DNA of 64,000 bases from positions 1 through 64,000 of the forward strand of contig JAABTL010000010.1 in NCBI GenBank assembly GCA_011389865.1, given 5' to 3'. The translations under genes were made by a program, and so were the position numbers. The notes below the pieces were generated by a model that worked only from the letters and a program-made list of their open reading frames with translations, was not told the origin of the DNA and ran no database searches. Source of the DNA: Trueperaceae bacterium. Lineage in GTDB: Bacteria; Deinococcota; Deinococci; Deinococcales; Trueperaceae. Below, piece by piece: positions 24,529 through 37,207 of the stretch. Every line of letters begins with the position of its first letter. The first letter of the stretch is position 1.

Positions 24529-26286
24529 TCACCCCTGGCCGAGCGTCGACATGAACTCCGCGTTGTCCTTCGTGCGGTTGAGGCGCGAGAGCAGCATCTC
24601 CATCGCCTCGGCCGCGTCCATGTCGCTGATGACCTTGCGCAGCAGCCACATCTTGGCGAGCACGCCCTCGGTGAGGAGCAGGTCCTCGCGCCGGGTGCCG
24701 GACTTGAGGATGTCGATGGCCGGGAAGATGCGCCGCTCCTCGAGCCGCCGCGAGAGGTGCAACTCCATGTTGCCGGTGCCCTTGAACTCCTCGAAGATGA
24801 CGTCGTCCATACGCGAGCCGGTCTCGACCAGCGCCGTCGCCAGGATCGACAGCGAGCCGCCGCCGCGGATGTTGCGGGCCGCGCCGAGGAAGCGCTTGGG
24901 CCAGTGCAGGGCGTTGGAGTCGAGGCCGCCGGAGAGCGTGCGTCCGGTGGCCGGCGTGACGAGGTTGTTCGCTCGCGCGAGGCGCGTGATCGAGTCGAGC
25001 AGGATCATCGCGTGCCCGCCATCCTCGACGATGCGCCGTGCGCGCTCGTGCACGAACTCGGCGACCCGGATGTGGTTGGCCGGCGGCTCGTCGAAGGTGC
25101 TGGCGATGACCTCCACCCCGGTGACGCTCTCGCGGAAGTCGGTGACCTCCTCGGGGCGCTCGTCGACCAGCAGCACGATGACCTTGATGTCCGGTTCGTT
25201 GGTGACGACCGACTTGGCGATCGCCTTGAGCAGCGTCGTCTTGCCCGCCTTCGGCGGCGCGACGATGAGCCCGCGCTGCCCGCGACCGATGGGTGCCAGC
25301 AGGTCGATGACGCGGGCCGAGAGGTCCTGCTGCCCGGTCTCGAGGGTGATCTTGTGGTCGGGGAAGGTGGGGATCAGGTCGTCGAACTTCGGGCGCTTCG
25401 AGGCCTGGAACGGGTCGACGCCGTTGACGGCCTCGACGCGGATCAGCGTGCCGTAACGCTCGTTGTCGCGCGGCCTGCGCGCCTTGCCGAGGATCATGTC
25501 GCCCGTTCGCAGGCGGAACTGCTTGATCAGCCCGGCCGACACGATGACGCTGCGCGTGTTGTGCTGCAGCAGCGACTCCTGCAGGAAGCCGTAGCCGTCG
25601 CTGGAGATCTCGAGGTAGCCCTGCACGACGCGCAGGCCCTCGCTCTCCGCGACCCGCTCCAGGACCGCGAGGACCAGTTCGTCCTTCTCCATCGCACGGT
25701 ACTCTTCGAGTCCGACCTCCTTGGCGAGCAGGTGGAGCTCGGGGAGGATCTTGCCCTGCAGGTCACGGAAGTTGAACCCGACACGGCGCTGGCCGCCGCC
25801 CCGCCGCCCGCGACGCCCGCGCTCCTCGCGGCCACCGCGATCGCCGCGATCGGAACGATCGCCGGCGTCCGCCCGCTCGCCGCGGTCGTCGTCCCGCCCG
25901 TCGGCTTCGGCACGCTCGCCGCCGTCGCGTGACGGCGCGCCGTCCGGCGAGGGCGCCGCGTCGTCCCGTGACGGCGCCGCGTCGTCGCGCGCGGTCCCGG
26001 CGCTCGACCCCTCCGCCTCGTCGCTCGGCGCCGCCTTCGCGGCCGGCGACGCCCGCTTCTTGCGCGTCTTCGCCGCCGCCTCCACCGGCTCGGCGACCTC
26101 GCTGGCGGCCTTCGGCGGGCGCCCGCGCCGCTTCGGCGTGGTGGCCTCGGCCTCCGGGGCCACCGCGGCGGCCTCGGCCTCGGGGGCGCTCGCGGCCTTG
26201 GGCGGGCGCCCGCGCCGCTTCGGCGCGACGGTCTCGGACGTGTCGGCGGTGGCCGCTTCGGGGGTCTTGCGCGTGCGTGGGCTCAT
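24529..26286 (-). CDS. rho: Transcription termination factor Rho with a long basic/acidic N-terminal extension
   Basis: Rho is the hexameric RNA helicase that ends untranslated transcripts. The 585-residue protein has the conserved C-terminal two thirds: the cold-shock RNA-binding domain with YGFLQ, Walker A APPKAGKTTLLKAIA, Walker B AMILLDSITRLARA, the Q-loop and R-loop regions. The first roughly 175 residues are an added disordered region with two KRRGRPPK AT-hook-like motifs (about 23-30 and 52-59) and runs of Asp/Arg/Gly. Such inserts occur in high-GC bacteria and can widen RNA binding. GCGAGGAG lies just before ATG 26286. Rho is normally autoregulated, but no site is evident. Confidence 0.97.
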   Translation of the reverse strand: MSPRTRKTPEAATADTSETVAPKRRGRPPKAASAPEAEAAAVAPEAEATTPKRRGRPPKAASEVAEPVEAAAKTRKKRASPAAKAAPSDEAEGSSAGTARDDAAPSRDDAAPSPDGAPSRDGGERAEADGRDDDRGERADAGDRSDRGDRGGREERGRRGRRGGGQRRVGFNFRDLQGKILPELHLLAKEVGLEEYRAMEKDELVLAVLERVAESEGLRVVQGYLEISSDGYGFLQESLLQHNTRSVIVSAGLIKQFRLRTGDMILGKARRPRDNERYGTLIRVEAVNGVDPFQASKRPKFDDLIPTFPDHKITLETGQQDLSARVIDLLAPIGRGQRGLIVAPPKAGKTTLLKAIAKSVVTNEPDIKVIVLLVDERPEEVTDFRESVTGVEVIASTFDEPPANHIRVAEFVHERARRIVEDGGHAMILLDSITRLARANNLVTPATGRTLSGGLDSNALHWPKRFLGAARNIRGGGSLSILATALVETGSRMDDVIFEEFKGTGNMELHLSRRLEERRIFPAIDILKSGTRREDLLLTEGVLAKMWLLRKVISDMDAAEAMEMLLSRLNRTKDNAEFMSTLGQG

Positions 26287-26512
26287 GGGTCTCCTCGCAG
26301 GAGGGGCGGGACACCGACTGCGGAACGAGGTTCCGCCGAGGTCGGTCCCGGCCGTGTCGGCGCGCGTCCACCCTGGACGGGCACCTGTTGGACGGGGTCA
26401 CTGGAGCGTCTGGGACGCGAGCCGCTCGATCTGGTACCGGACGTACGCCGCCACGGGGGCGTGGACACGATGCGACCGGCGGCTTCAGGCGGGATGGGGG
26501 GCAGGCGGCGTC
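26287..26512. other. Intergenic region between divergent rho and ileS transcription units
   Basis: 226 bp without a credible gene. It must hold the rho promoter on the minus strand, but I find no hexamer pair with good spacing. Several frames remain open here, only through high GC content. An imperfect GGAACGAGGTTCC inverted repeat lies at about 26321-26333 in the presumed rho leader. Confidence 0.4.
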
Positions 26513-26541
26513 TTGACGCTCCGAAGGCCGACTGCTACGGT
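26513..26541 (+). promoter_or_regulatory. Sigma-70-type promoter for the ileS leader
   Basis: TTGACG (26513-26518), a 17-bp spacer and TACGGT (26536-26541) make a well-spaced promoter. Transcription should start near 26548, about 75 nt before the T-box stem I. Confidence 0.65.
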
Positions 26542-26621
26542 GCATCCTACACGTCGCCGCGGTGGGCTGTAAAGCCGCCGCACGGCGGCAGCGGCGCCAG
26601 CGCGCCGCGGCCTCTCAGGCG

Positions 26622-26922
26622 ACGGGCGACGACGGGAACGAGTAGGCGATCGTGAGCCCCCCCAGCGAGCCGGGGACGGTGCGAGCCCGGCGGTAGGCCG
26701 GTCGCCGAAGATCCTCCCCGAGCCAGCGTTCCGAAAGCGTGTGATGGCGGCTACGCCGCAATCGACCGCACGTAGGCGACGCCGTCCGACGCACGTCACG
26801 CGTCTGGCCCTCCCCCGCTCGCCGGTGGGGTGGCTCCGAGGGCCCGCCCGCGAGGGCGGTCCGAAGTCGGGTGGTACCGCGCCCTCCCGAGGCGCCCCGA
26901 CGCGCGTGCGTGGGGCGCCTCG
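26622..26922 (+). promoter_or_regulatory. T-box riboswitch (Ile) upstream of ileS
   Basis: The leader has the parts of a T-box in order. GACGACGGGAACGAGTAGG (from about 26622) matches the start of stem I. AGCGAGC...GGTGCGAGC (26664-26686) matches the AG-bulge and distal loop pair. The specifier region GAAGATCCTCC has the isoleucine codon ATC at 26711-26713. The T-box itself, GGGTGGTACCGCG, lies at 26869-26881; its TGGT bulge would pair with the ACCA end of tRNA. A perfect 11-bp stem (26888-26898 with 26912-26922) follows as terminator or sequestering arm, without a T-run. Uncharged tRNA-Ile should raise ileS expression. Confidence 0.9.
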
Positions 26923-27012
26923 TCGTGTCCCGCTCCGCGACGCGGCCCGCGGGCCGCGGGGTCGACCGCTCCACGCGGCGGCCGCGCCGGGACAGCGACC
27001 GAGGAGACCACC

Positions 27013-31572
<4,560 letters not shown>

Positions 31573-31579
31573 GGGCGCC

Positions 31580-32788
31580 GTGCCCACCTTCCCCACCCTC
31601 TCCGACGCGCCGGTCGCCGGCCGGCGCGTCTTCGTCCGCGTCGACCTCAACGTCCCGATCAAGGAAGGGGTCATCCGCGACGACACCCGCATCCGCGCCG
31701 CCGTTCCGACGCTGCAGGAGCTGCTCGACCGCGGTTGCACGCTCGTGCTCGCCACCCACCTGGGGCGTCCCAAGGGCCCGCCCGCGCCGGGGGACGACAG
31801 CGCCCGGCTCGGTCCCGTCGCCAAGCGCCTGAGCGAGCTGCTCGGTCGCGAGGTGCGCTACCTCGCCACCGACGGCCCGGGCACCCCCGAGCAGCAGGCC
31901 TTCGTGGCCGACGCGCCCGAGGGATCGGTGACGCTGCTCGAGAACACCCGCTTCGATCCGCGCGAGACGAAGAACGACCCCGCGCTCGCCCGCGTCTTCG
32001 CCGGCTACGCCGAGGCGTACGTGAACGATGCCTTCGGCTCCGCGCACCGGGCGCACGCCAGCACCGAGGGCGTCGCGCGCCTGCTGCCCTCGGCCGCCGG
32101 GCGCCTGATGGAACGCGAGCTGAGCGTGTTGGGCAAGCTGCTCGAGGCCCCCGAGCGGCCGTTCGTGGTCGTGCTCGGCGGCGCCAAGGTCTCCGACAAG
32201 ATCGCGGTCATCGAGCGCCTGCTCGAGATCGCCGACGCGCTGATCGTCGGCGGCGCCATGGCCTTCACCTTCGTCAAGGCCCAGGGCGGCTCGGTCGGCG
32301 ACTCGCTCGTCGAGGACGACCGCCTCGACCTCGCGCGCGCGCTGCTCGCCAAGGCGGAGGAGCGCGGCGTCCCGCTCGTGCTCCCCGCGGACGCCGTGTG
32401 CGCGGCCGAGATCGTCCCCGGCGCCGAGACCTCGGTCCACCCCGCGGGGGCCATCCCCGACGGGCTGAAGGGTCTGGACGCCGGTCCGGAGGCGATCTCC
32501 GCCTTCCGGGACGCGCTCGCCGGCGCGGCGACCGTGCTGTGGAACGGCCCCCTCGGCGTGTTCGAGGTGCCCCCCTTCGACGCGGGCACCAACGCCATCG
32601 CCGAGGCCGTCGCCTCGTCCGGCGCCATGAGCGTCATCGGTGGCGGCGACTCCGTCTCGGCCATCAAGAAGGCGGGCCTCGCCGACCGCGTCGATCACGT
32701 GAGTACCGGCGGCGGCGCCTCGCTCGAGTTCCTCGAAGGGAAGACGCTGCCGGGCGTGGCCGTTCTCGGCCACCTCCCGTGGGCCTGA
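31580..32788 (+). CDS. pgk: Phosphoglycerate kinase
   Basis: Pgk transfers the acyl phosphate of 1,3-bisphosphoglycerate to ADP. The 402-residue monomer has RVFVRVDLNVP, ATHLGRPKG, LLENTRFDPRET, the hinge LGGAKVSDKI and the C-terminal nucleotide site GGGDSVSAIKKAG with STGGGASLEFLEGK. Length is normal. GTG 31580 lies 7 bp after gapA; no separate promoter is visible. The RLAN gene begins 56 bp downstream on the same strand, so it may be in the same transcript. Confidence 0.97.
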   Translation: MPTFPTLSDAPVAGRRVFVRVDLNVPIKEGVIRDDTRIRAAVPTLQELLDRGCTLVLATHLGRPKGPPAPGDDSARLGPVAKRLSELLGREVRYLATDGPGTPEQQAFVADAPEGSVTLLENTRFDPRETKNDPALARVFAGYAEAYVNDAFGSAHRAHASTEGVARLLPSAAGRLMERELSVLGKLLEAPERPFVVVLGGAKVSDKIAVIERLLEIADALIVGGAMAFTFVKAQGGSVGDSLVEDDRLDLARALLAKAEERGVPLVLPADAVCAAEIVPGAETSVHPAGAIPDGLKGLDAGPEAISAFRDALAGAATVLWNGPLGVFEVPPFDAGTNAIAEAVASSGAMSVIGGGDSVSAIKKAGLADRVDHVSTGGGASLEFLEGKTLPGVAVLGHLPWA

Positions 32789-32844
32789 CGTCCGCTCGAC
32801 GGACGCTGACGCTATCGCCGGAGCTGGTGCCGGGCGGGTGGGGC

Positions 32845-33432
32845 ATGGACCCCGCCCGCCCGGTCCTCGCGAACCTCGCGGGCGACTACACCTACCTCAC
32901 CGACGGCTACTACCGCTCCCTCGACCTCGAGCAGGCGGGCGAGCAGGTCGCCCCCACGGCCGCCGAGTGCCTCGACGCCTACGTCGTGCCGATCGCGCTG
33001 GCCAAGGCCGAGCGCGCCGGCCTGCCGGTGCCTCGCTCGCAGCTCGTGACCGACCGCTTCCTGCCGCCGCCCGTCATGGCCTACCCGGTCAACCCGTTCT
33101 CCAGCCGCGGCGAGCTGCTGGCCGACGCGGCCGCCATCGAGGCGCGCCGACGCGGCCTCACCTACACCGGCAAGTACCCGGTGCTGTGCCAGGCGCTGCC
33201 CGACGACTTCCGCATCGACGTGGTGCGGGTGGTGCTCGGCGTCGCCGCGATCCCGGAGTACGCGGCGTTCGCGCGGGCGCTCTGGGAGGCGTTCCGGTTG
33301 CCCCTCATGAAGGTGCGGACGATCGTCGTCGAGGACGCCTACCTGCTCTCGGGCATCGAACCGCTGCCGCTCCGGCAACTGACGGCGGACGAGCGACGGG
33401 GCGTCGAGGAGGTCGGCACGTGGCCCGCCTAG
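32845..33432 (+). CDS. Stand-alone RLAN domain protein (N-terminal half of a RimK-type ligase)
   Basis: A 195-residue protein resembling the RLAN domain that normally forms the N-terminal part of RimK family proteins. Matching pieces are NLAGDYTYLTDGYYRSLDLEQAG (family: NL.RSYRYQS.GYYVSL.AEARGH), NPFSSRGELL, and FARALWEAFRLPLMKVRTI, like the LARALFE.F..PLLRV strand. The domain has no known catalytic role; it is predicted to help peptide ligation. Here it ends at TAG 33430-33432 and the ATP-grasp part continues in another frame from GTG 33420, a 13-bp overlap. ATG 32845 is likely; GTG 32827 is an in-frame alternative. Confidence 0.7.
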   Translation: MDPARPVLANLAGDYTYLTDGYYRSLDLEQAGEQVAPTAAECLDAYVVPIALAKAERAGLPVPRSQLVTDRFLPPPVMAYPVNPFSSRGELLADAAAIEARRRGLTYTGKYPVLCQALPDDFRIDVVRVVLGVAAIPEYAAFARALWEAFRLPLMKVRTIVVEDAYLLSGIEPLPLRQLTADERRGVEEVGTWPA

Positions 33433-34319
33433 CCGTCTTCACCGAGCGCTACACGATCCGCTCCGCGGTCGAGCTGACGGCGCTGACGAACTTCCGGCTG
33501 GCGGCCTTCGAGCTCGGTCACGAGCTCGACTTCGTGTTCAAGAACGAGCTGAAGTACCTCGCCCAGTACGACGCCGTGCTCATCCGCGCCCTCACCGACC
33601 CGCTCAACACCGCCTACGTGGTCGCGCGCTGGGCGGAGATGATGGGCAAGCGGGTCCTCGACACCTCCGAGTCGATCCGCGTCTGCTGCGACAAGGTCAA
33701 CATGTACCGCCGCCTGCAACGCGCCGGCGTGCCGATCCCCGAGACCCGCTTCCTCGACGAGGGGCAGGTCACCGCCGCGGTGGCGGTCGGCCTCTTCGAG
33801 GAGCTGGGGACGCCGCTGGTCCTCAAGGCACCGAACTCGTCGTTCTCGGCCTACGTCGACAAGGTGACCGCACCCGAGCAGTTCGTCCAGGTCGGCAAGC
33901 GCTTCCTTCGCCGTGCCGACCGCATCGTGGTCCAGCAGTACCTCCCGTCCGCCTTCGACTGGCGCGTCATCACGCTGCACGGCAAGGTGCTCGCCGTGGT
34001 CGAGTACCGCTTCGCCACCGACCGTTGGAAGGTCATGCAGCGCGGCGCCGAGGGCGAGGCGGCGACCGTGCGGGGCGTGCCCCGCGACGAGGCCCCGGCC
34101 GAGCTGCTGCGGGTGGCGCTCGCCGCCAGCGCGGCCGTCGACGACAGCCTGCACGGCGTCGACCTCAAGGAGATCGACGGGCAGTACACCGTCATCGAGG
34201 TGAACGACAACCCGACGATCGCGGCCACCGAGGAGGACCAGGCCAACCCCGAGATCTACGCCGAGGTCATCCGCTACCTGGCAGAGGGGCCCGCGGCGCT
34301 CGCGCACCTCCCCGGCTGA
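33420..34319 (+). CDS. RimK-like ATP-grasp ligase (C-terminal half of the RLAN-RimK pair)
   Basis: A 299-residue ATP-grasp amide ligase. VLIRALTDPLNTAYVVARWAE and VLDTSESIRVCCDKVNMYRRL correspond to the pre-ATP-grasp region of the RLAN-RimK family. PLVLKAPNSSFSA supplies the phosphate-binding Lys and loop, and VVQQYLPSAFDWRV the adenine-side acid. HGVDLKEIDGQYTVIEVNDNPTI carries the Mg-binding Glu and Asn. The ending separates it from LysX and from ribosomal S6-modifying RimK. It should attach an amino acid to a carboxylate of an unknown substrate. GTG 33420 overlaps the RLAN gene by 13 bp, and its last 53 bp overlap the convergent GNAT-C39 gene. Confidence 0.85.
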   Translation: MARLAVFTERYTIRSAVELTALTNFRLAAFELGHELDFVFKNELKYLAQYDAVLIRALTDPLNTAYVVARWAEMMGKRVLDTSESIRVCCDKVNMYRRLQRAGVPIPETRFLDEGQVTAAVAVGLFEELGTPLVLKAPNSSFSAYVDKVTAPEQFVQVGKRFLRRADRIVVQQYLPSAFDWRVITLHGKVLAVVEYRFATDRWKVMQRGAEGEAATVRGVPRDEAPAELLRVALAASAAVDDSLHGVDLKEIDGQYTVIEVNDNPTIAATEEDQANPEIYAEVIRYLAEGPAALAHLPG

Positions 34320-35451
34320 CGCCGGCGGTCTGGCGACCGCCGCCGGGGCGCCACACGACGACCAGCGCGCGGTGTCGCGCCCGCCCGTAGCGCGCCACCT
34401 GGGCGAAGTCCGCCCGCCGCAGCGGCAGGTGGACGCCGTCGGCCCGCCGCGCGCCCTCGGGCAGGTGCGGATCGTGCACGTAGAGGTGATCGTCGTCGAA
34501 GCCGGTGGCGACCACCCAGTGCGGGATGCGCTCGGCGTAGAGCCGTGCCCCGGACACCAACACCAACGGCACGCGTCCGGCCCTGAGCTGTTCGACGACG
34601 TCGTCGGCGCCGAAATCCCCCACCCGGACGCGTCCCCCGAGCCGTGCCAGCGCCTCCACGAAGCCCTCGTGGGCGAGCTCGATCACGCGCTTCTTCTCGC
34701 TCGACCGCACCGTGTCGAGGAACGGCGGGCCCGCCTGGTCGACCCACACCTCGGCCGCGAAGCCGCGGCGCAGGGCGGCCACCGCCAGGCCGTGGGCGCT
34801 GGTGCCGCCGTGCCCGGCGAGCATGAAGACCGTCGTCGCCTCGCGCCACAGCGCCAGCTCCTCCGCCTGCCCGAGCGGCTCGGCGTGACCCAGCGAACGC
34901 AGCGCCATCATCAGGCTGGCCGGACCGCAGGTGAAGTCGAGCGACTGCGGGTGGTAGGGGACCGCGAGCAGCTGGGCGGCGTCGGCCCGAAGCCGCTTGC
35001 GCATGCGCAGGGCGTCGCTGTGGTCCTCGTAGAAGTCGTGGGTCAACCCCACGTCCACGTAACCGAGGCGGCGGTAGAAGGCGATGGCCCGAGCGTTGTC
35101 GTCGCGCACCTCGAGCCGCACCGACACGAGACCGCGCTCGAGCGCGTGGGCCTCGACCGCCTCCATGAGCGCGCGGCCGACGCCCCGCCCCTGCCACGCG
35201 GGATCGGTGACGAGGGAGTACAGGCGCGCGGCGTGGAAGCCGCGGCGGTAGTTGACGACGGCGTCGCCCACGACGACGTCGCGGCCCGGCTCACCGCCCG
35301 CGTCGTCCCGCGCGGTCGCGACCCACACGTCGGCGGACGTCCCCTCGATGAAGCGTGCGAAGGAGGCGCGCGACAGGCGGTCGCCCGGGAACGCCGCCTC
35401 GAGCCGCACGAGCGCGTCGAGGTCGCCCCGCGTCGCGCGCCGGACGCGCAT
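34267..35451 (-). CDS. GNAT acetyltransferase fused to a C39-like cysteine peptidase
   Basis: A 394-residue two-domain protein. Residues 1 to about 155 are a GNAT acetyltransferase with the acetyl-CoA loop WQGRGVGRALMEAVEA and NARAIAFYRRLGY. Residues about 165-380 are a papain-like C39 domain with Cys in QSLDFTCGPASLMMAL, His in IPHWVVATGFD and Asp in YVHDPHLP. This same fusion is a known neighbour of RLAN-RimK ligases, which lie convergent here. It may acetylate and cleave the ligase product or its precursor. The gene follows etfA by 6 bp, so it is at the end of the acd-etfBA transcript. TGAGGGG ahead of ATG 35451 is the ribosome binding site. Confidence 0.88.
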   Translation of the reverse strand: MRVRRATRGDLDALVRLEAAFPGDRLSRASFARFIEGTSADVWVATARDDAGGEPGRDVVVGDAVVNYRRGFHAARLYSLVTDPAWQGRGVGRALMEAVEAHALERGLVSVRLEVRDDNARAIAFYRRLGYVDVGLTHDFYEDHSDALRMRKRLRADAAQLLAVPYHPQSLDFTCGPASLMMALRSLGHAEPLGQAEELALWREATTVFMLAGHGGTSAHGLAVAALRRGFAAEVWVDQAGPPFLDTVRSSEKKRVIELAHEGFVEALARLGGRVRVGDFGADDVVEQLRAGRVPLVLVSGARLYAERIPHWVVATGFDDDHLYVHDPHLPEGARRADGVHLPLRRADFAQVARYGRARHRALVVVWRPGGGRQTAGVSRGGARAPRAPLPGSG

Positions 35452-35457
35452 CGCCCC

Positions 35458-36417
35458 TCAGTCCAGGCCCGCGAGCGCCGAGCGCAGGGCGGGGAGCACC
35501 TCGTGCAGGTCGCCGACGATGCCGTAGTCGGCGACCTTGAAGATGGGCGCGTCGCCGTCCTTGTTGACCGCCACCACGGTGCCGCTGCGGTTCATGCCGG
35601 AGAGGTGCTGGACGGCGCCCGAGACGCCCAGCGCGAAGTAGAGCTTCGGCGCGACGCTCTTGCCCGTCTGCCCCACCTGCTCGTCGTAGGGGCGCCAGCC
35701 GGCGTCCACGACGGCGCGCGTCGACGCCACCCCAGCACCGAGCTCGTCCGCGAGGCCGACCACCAGGCGCTCGAAGGACGCGGCGTCGCCCAGCCCGCGG
35801 CCGCCACAGACGACGACGTCGGCCTCCTCGAGCGCCACGCGCCCGCGCGCCGCGCTCCGGCGCTCGCCGAGCCGCGCGACGTCGTCGGCCGCGCCGAAGG
35901 CCACCGAGCGCGACGCGACGCTACCCGGCGCGTCGGCCGGGGCCGCCACCGGGTAGGCGCCGGGCTTCACGCTGACGACGACCGGCGCGACCTCCGCCCG
36001 CACCGTCAGGCTGGCGCGCGAGAGGTACGCGAGCCGCTCGGCGACGACGGCCGGGCCGTCGCGGCGGACGGCGGCGACGTCCTCGAGCAGCGCGCCGCCG
36101 AGGCGCAGCGCCAGGCGCGGGCCGACGGCCTGGCCGCTGCGGCCTGCGCCGAGCAGCACGACGTCGACGCCGAGGTCCGCGGCGACGCTCGCGAGGGCCG
36201 TGGTGCGCCGCTCGTGGCTCGCGTGGTCCAGCGAGGCGTCGTCGACGTGGACGACGCTCGGGACGTAGGCGGCGAGCGCGTCGGCGACCGGGGCGGCCTC
36301 GGGACCACCGAGCACCACCGCCGCGACCTCACCGCCGAGTTCGCGGGCGGCGCTGACGAGCTCGTAGGCGCCGCGACGCGGCGACCCGTGGGCGTGGTCG
36401 ATGGCGATCAGGATCAT
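35458..36417 (-). CDS. etfA: Electron transfer flavoprotein, alpha subunit
   Basis: EtfA (319 residues) with EtfB forms the FAD/AMP heterodimer that takes electrons from acyl-CoA dehydrogenases. The C-terminal FAD domain has [32 protein letters not shown] and [23 protein letters not shown], all family hallmarks. The start is ATG 36417 ([11 protein letters not shown]), which begins at the first strand; the longer upstream frame overlaps etfB and is rejected. It lies 10 bp after etfB and is followed 6 bp later by the GNAT-C39 gene. Confidence 0.96.
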   Translation of the reverse strand: MILIAIDHAHGSPRRGAYELVSAARELGGEVAAVVLGGPEAAPVADALAAYVPSVVHVDDASLDHASHERRTTALASVAADLGVDVVLLGAGRSGQAVGPRLALRLGGALLEDVAAVRRDGPAVVAERLAYLSRASLTVRAEVAPVVVSVKPGAYPVAAPADAPGSVASRSVAFGAADDVARLGERRSAARGRVALEEADVVVCGGRGLGDAASFERLVVGLADELGAGVASTRAVVDAGWRPYDEQVGQTGKSVAPKLYFALGVSGAVQHLSGMNRSGTVVAVNKDGDAPIFKVADYGIVGDLHEVLPALRSALAGLD

Positions 36418-36427
36418 GGCCGGGACC

Positions 36428-37171
36428 TCACAGGACCTTCGCCTCGTCGCGCAGGCGACGGGCGAGCTCGCTCGCGACGGTGGCGGCGTCGCCCTCGAGT
36501 CGGACGCCGCGGCGGGCTCGCGAGGGCAGGGCGGCGGCGAGGGTGACCACACGGGCGGCGACGGTGAGCGGCTGTCGTTCCAGCGGCTTGCGCTTCGCCT
36601 TCATGATGTTGGGCAGCGTCGGGTAGCGCGGCTCGTTGAGGCCCTGCTGGGTGGTCACGACGACCGGCAGCGGCGCGCGCCAGGCCTCACTGCCGTCGTC
36701 GACGTCGTGGACGGCGGCGACCTCGCGGCCCTCGAGCCGCAGTTCGGTCGTCCAGTCGCACAGCGGCCAGCCGAGGGCCTCGGCGACGGCGGGCCCGAGC
36801 GCGGCGCTGTCCCAGTCCGCCTGCTTGCCGCCGACCCACAGCAGTTCGGCGCCGCAGGCCAGCGTCGCCTCGGAGAGCGGGCCGGCCTGAGCGAGCGGGT
36901 CGAGGTCGTCGTCGGTCTCGAGCAGGACCGCCCGGTCGGCGCCGAGCGCGAGCGCGGTGCGCAACGCGGCCTCGGACCGCGCGGGGCCGATGGCCAGCGC
37001 GACGACCTCGTCGGCGAGCCCGGCCTCCTTGAGACGGACGGCCGCCTCGACGCCGTACTCGTCCATGCCGTCGAGCGCGTAGGCGTCGTCGTCCAGTTCG
37101 ATCCTGCCGGCGTCGGCGGTGAGCCGCGCTTCGGCGTCGGGGACGTGCTTGACGTAGGTCGCGATGATCAT
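36428..37171 (-). CDS. etfB: Electron transfer flavoprotein, beta subunit
   Basis: EtfB (247 residues) binds AMP and caps the EtfA FAD domain. MIIATYVKHVPDAE, YALDGMDEYGVEAAVRLKE, ALAIGPARSEAALRTALALGADRAVLL and NEPRYPTLPNIMKAKRKP are the classic segments; the last is the etfB signature and recognition loop for dehydrogenases. It is preceded 36 bp upstream by an acyl-CoA dehydrogenase, its probable redox partner. It lacks the extra features of bifurcating EtfB proteins, so ordinary beta-oxidation or branched-chain amino-acid breakdown is likely. Confidence 0.96.
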   Translation of the reverse strand: MIIATYVKHVPDAEARLTADAGRIELDDDAYALDGMDEYGVEAAVRLKEAGLADEVVALAIGPARSEAALRTALALGADRAVLLETDDDLDPLAQAGPLSEATLACGAELLWVGGKQADWDSAALGPAVAEALGWPLCDWTTELRLEGREVAAVHDVDDGSEAWRAPLPVVVTTQQGLNEPRYPTLPNIMKAKRKPLERQPLTVAARVVTLAAALPSRARRGVRLEGDAATVASELARRLRDEAKVL

Positions 37172-37207
37172 CGCGGCATTATCGCATGGGCGTCGTCTGC
37201 CCGGCCG

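Noticed and set aside
26830..27012. ATG 26830 as start of ileS or a leader peptide
   Set aside because: This region is the T-box element; the frame is open only because of GC content, and GTG 27013 has a ribosome binding site.
33420..34319. Reading the ATP-grasp gene as LysX of the lysine pathway
   Set aside because: lysZJK make LysX tempting, but the pre-ATP-grasp region and the VDLKEID...VIEVNDNP ending match RLAN-RimK proteins, and LysX carries different substrate motifs (for example NEVNHT).
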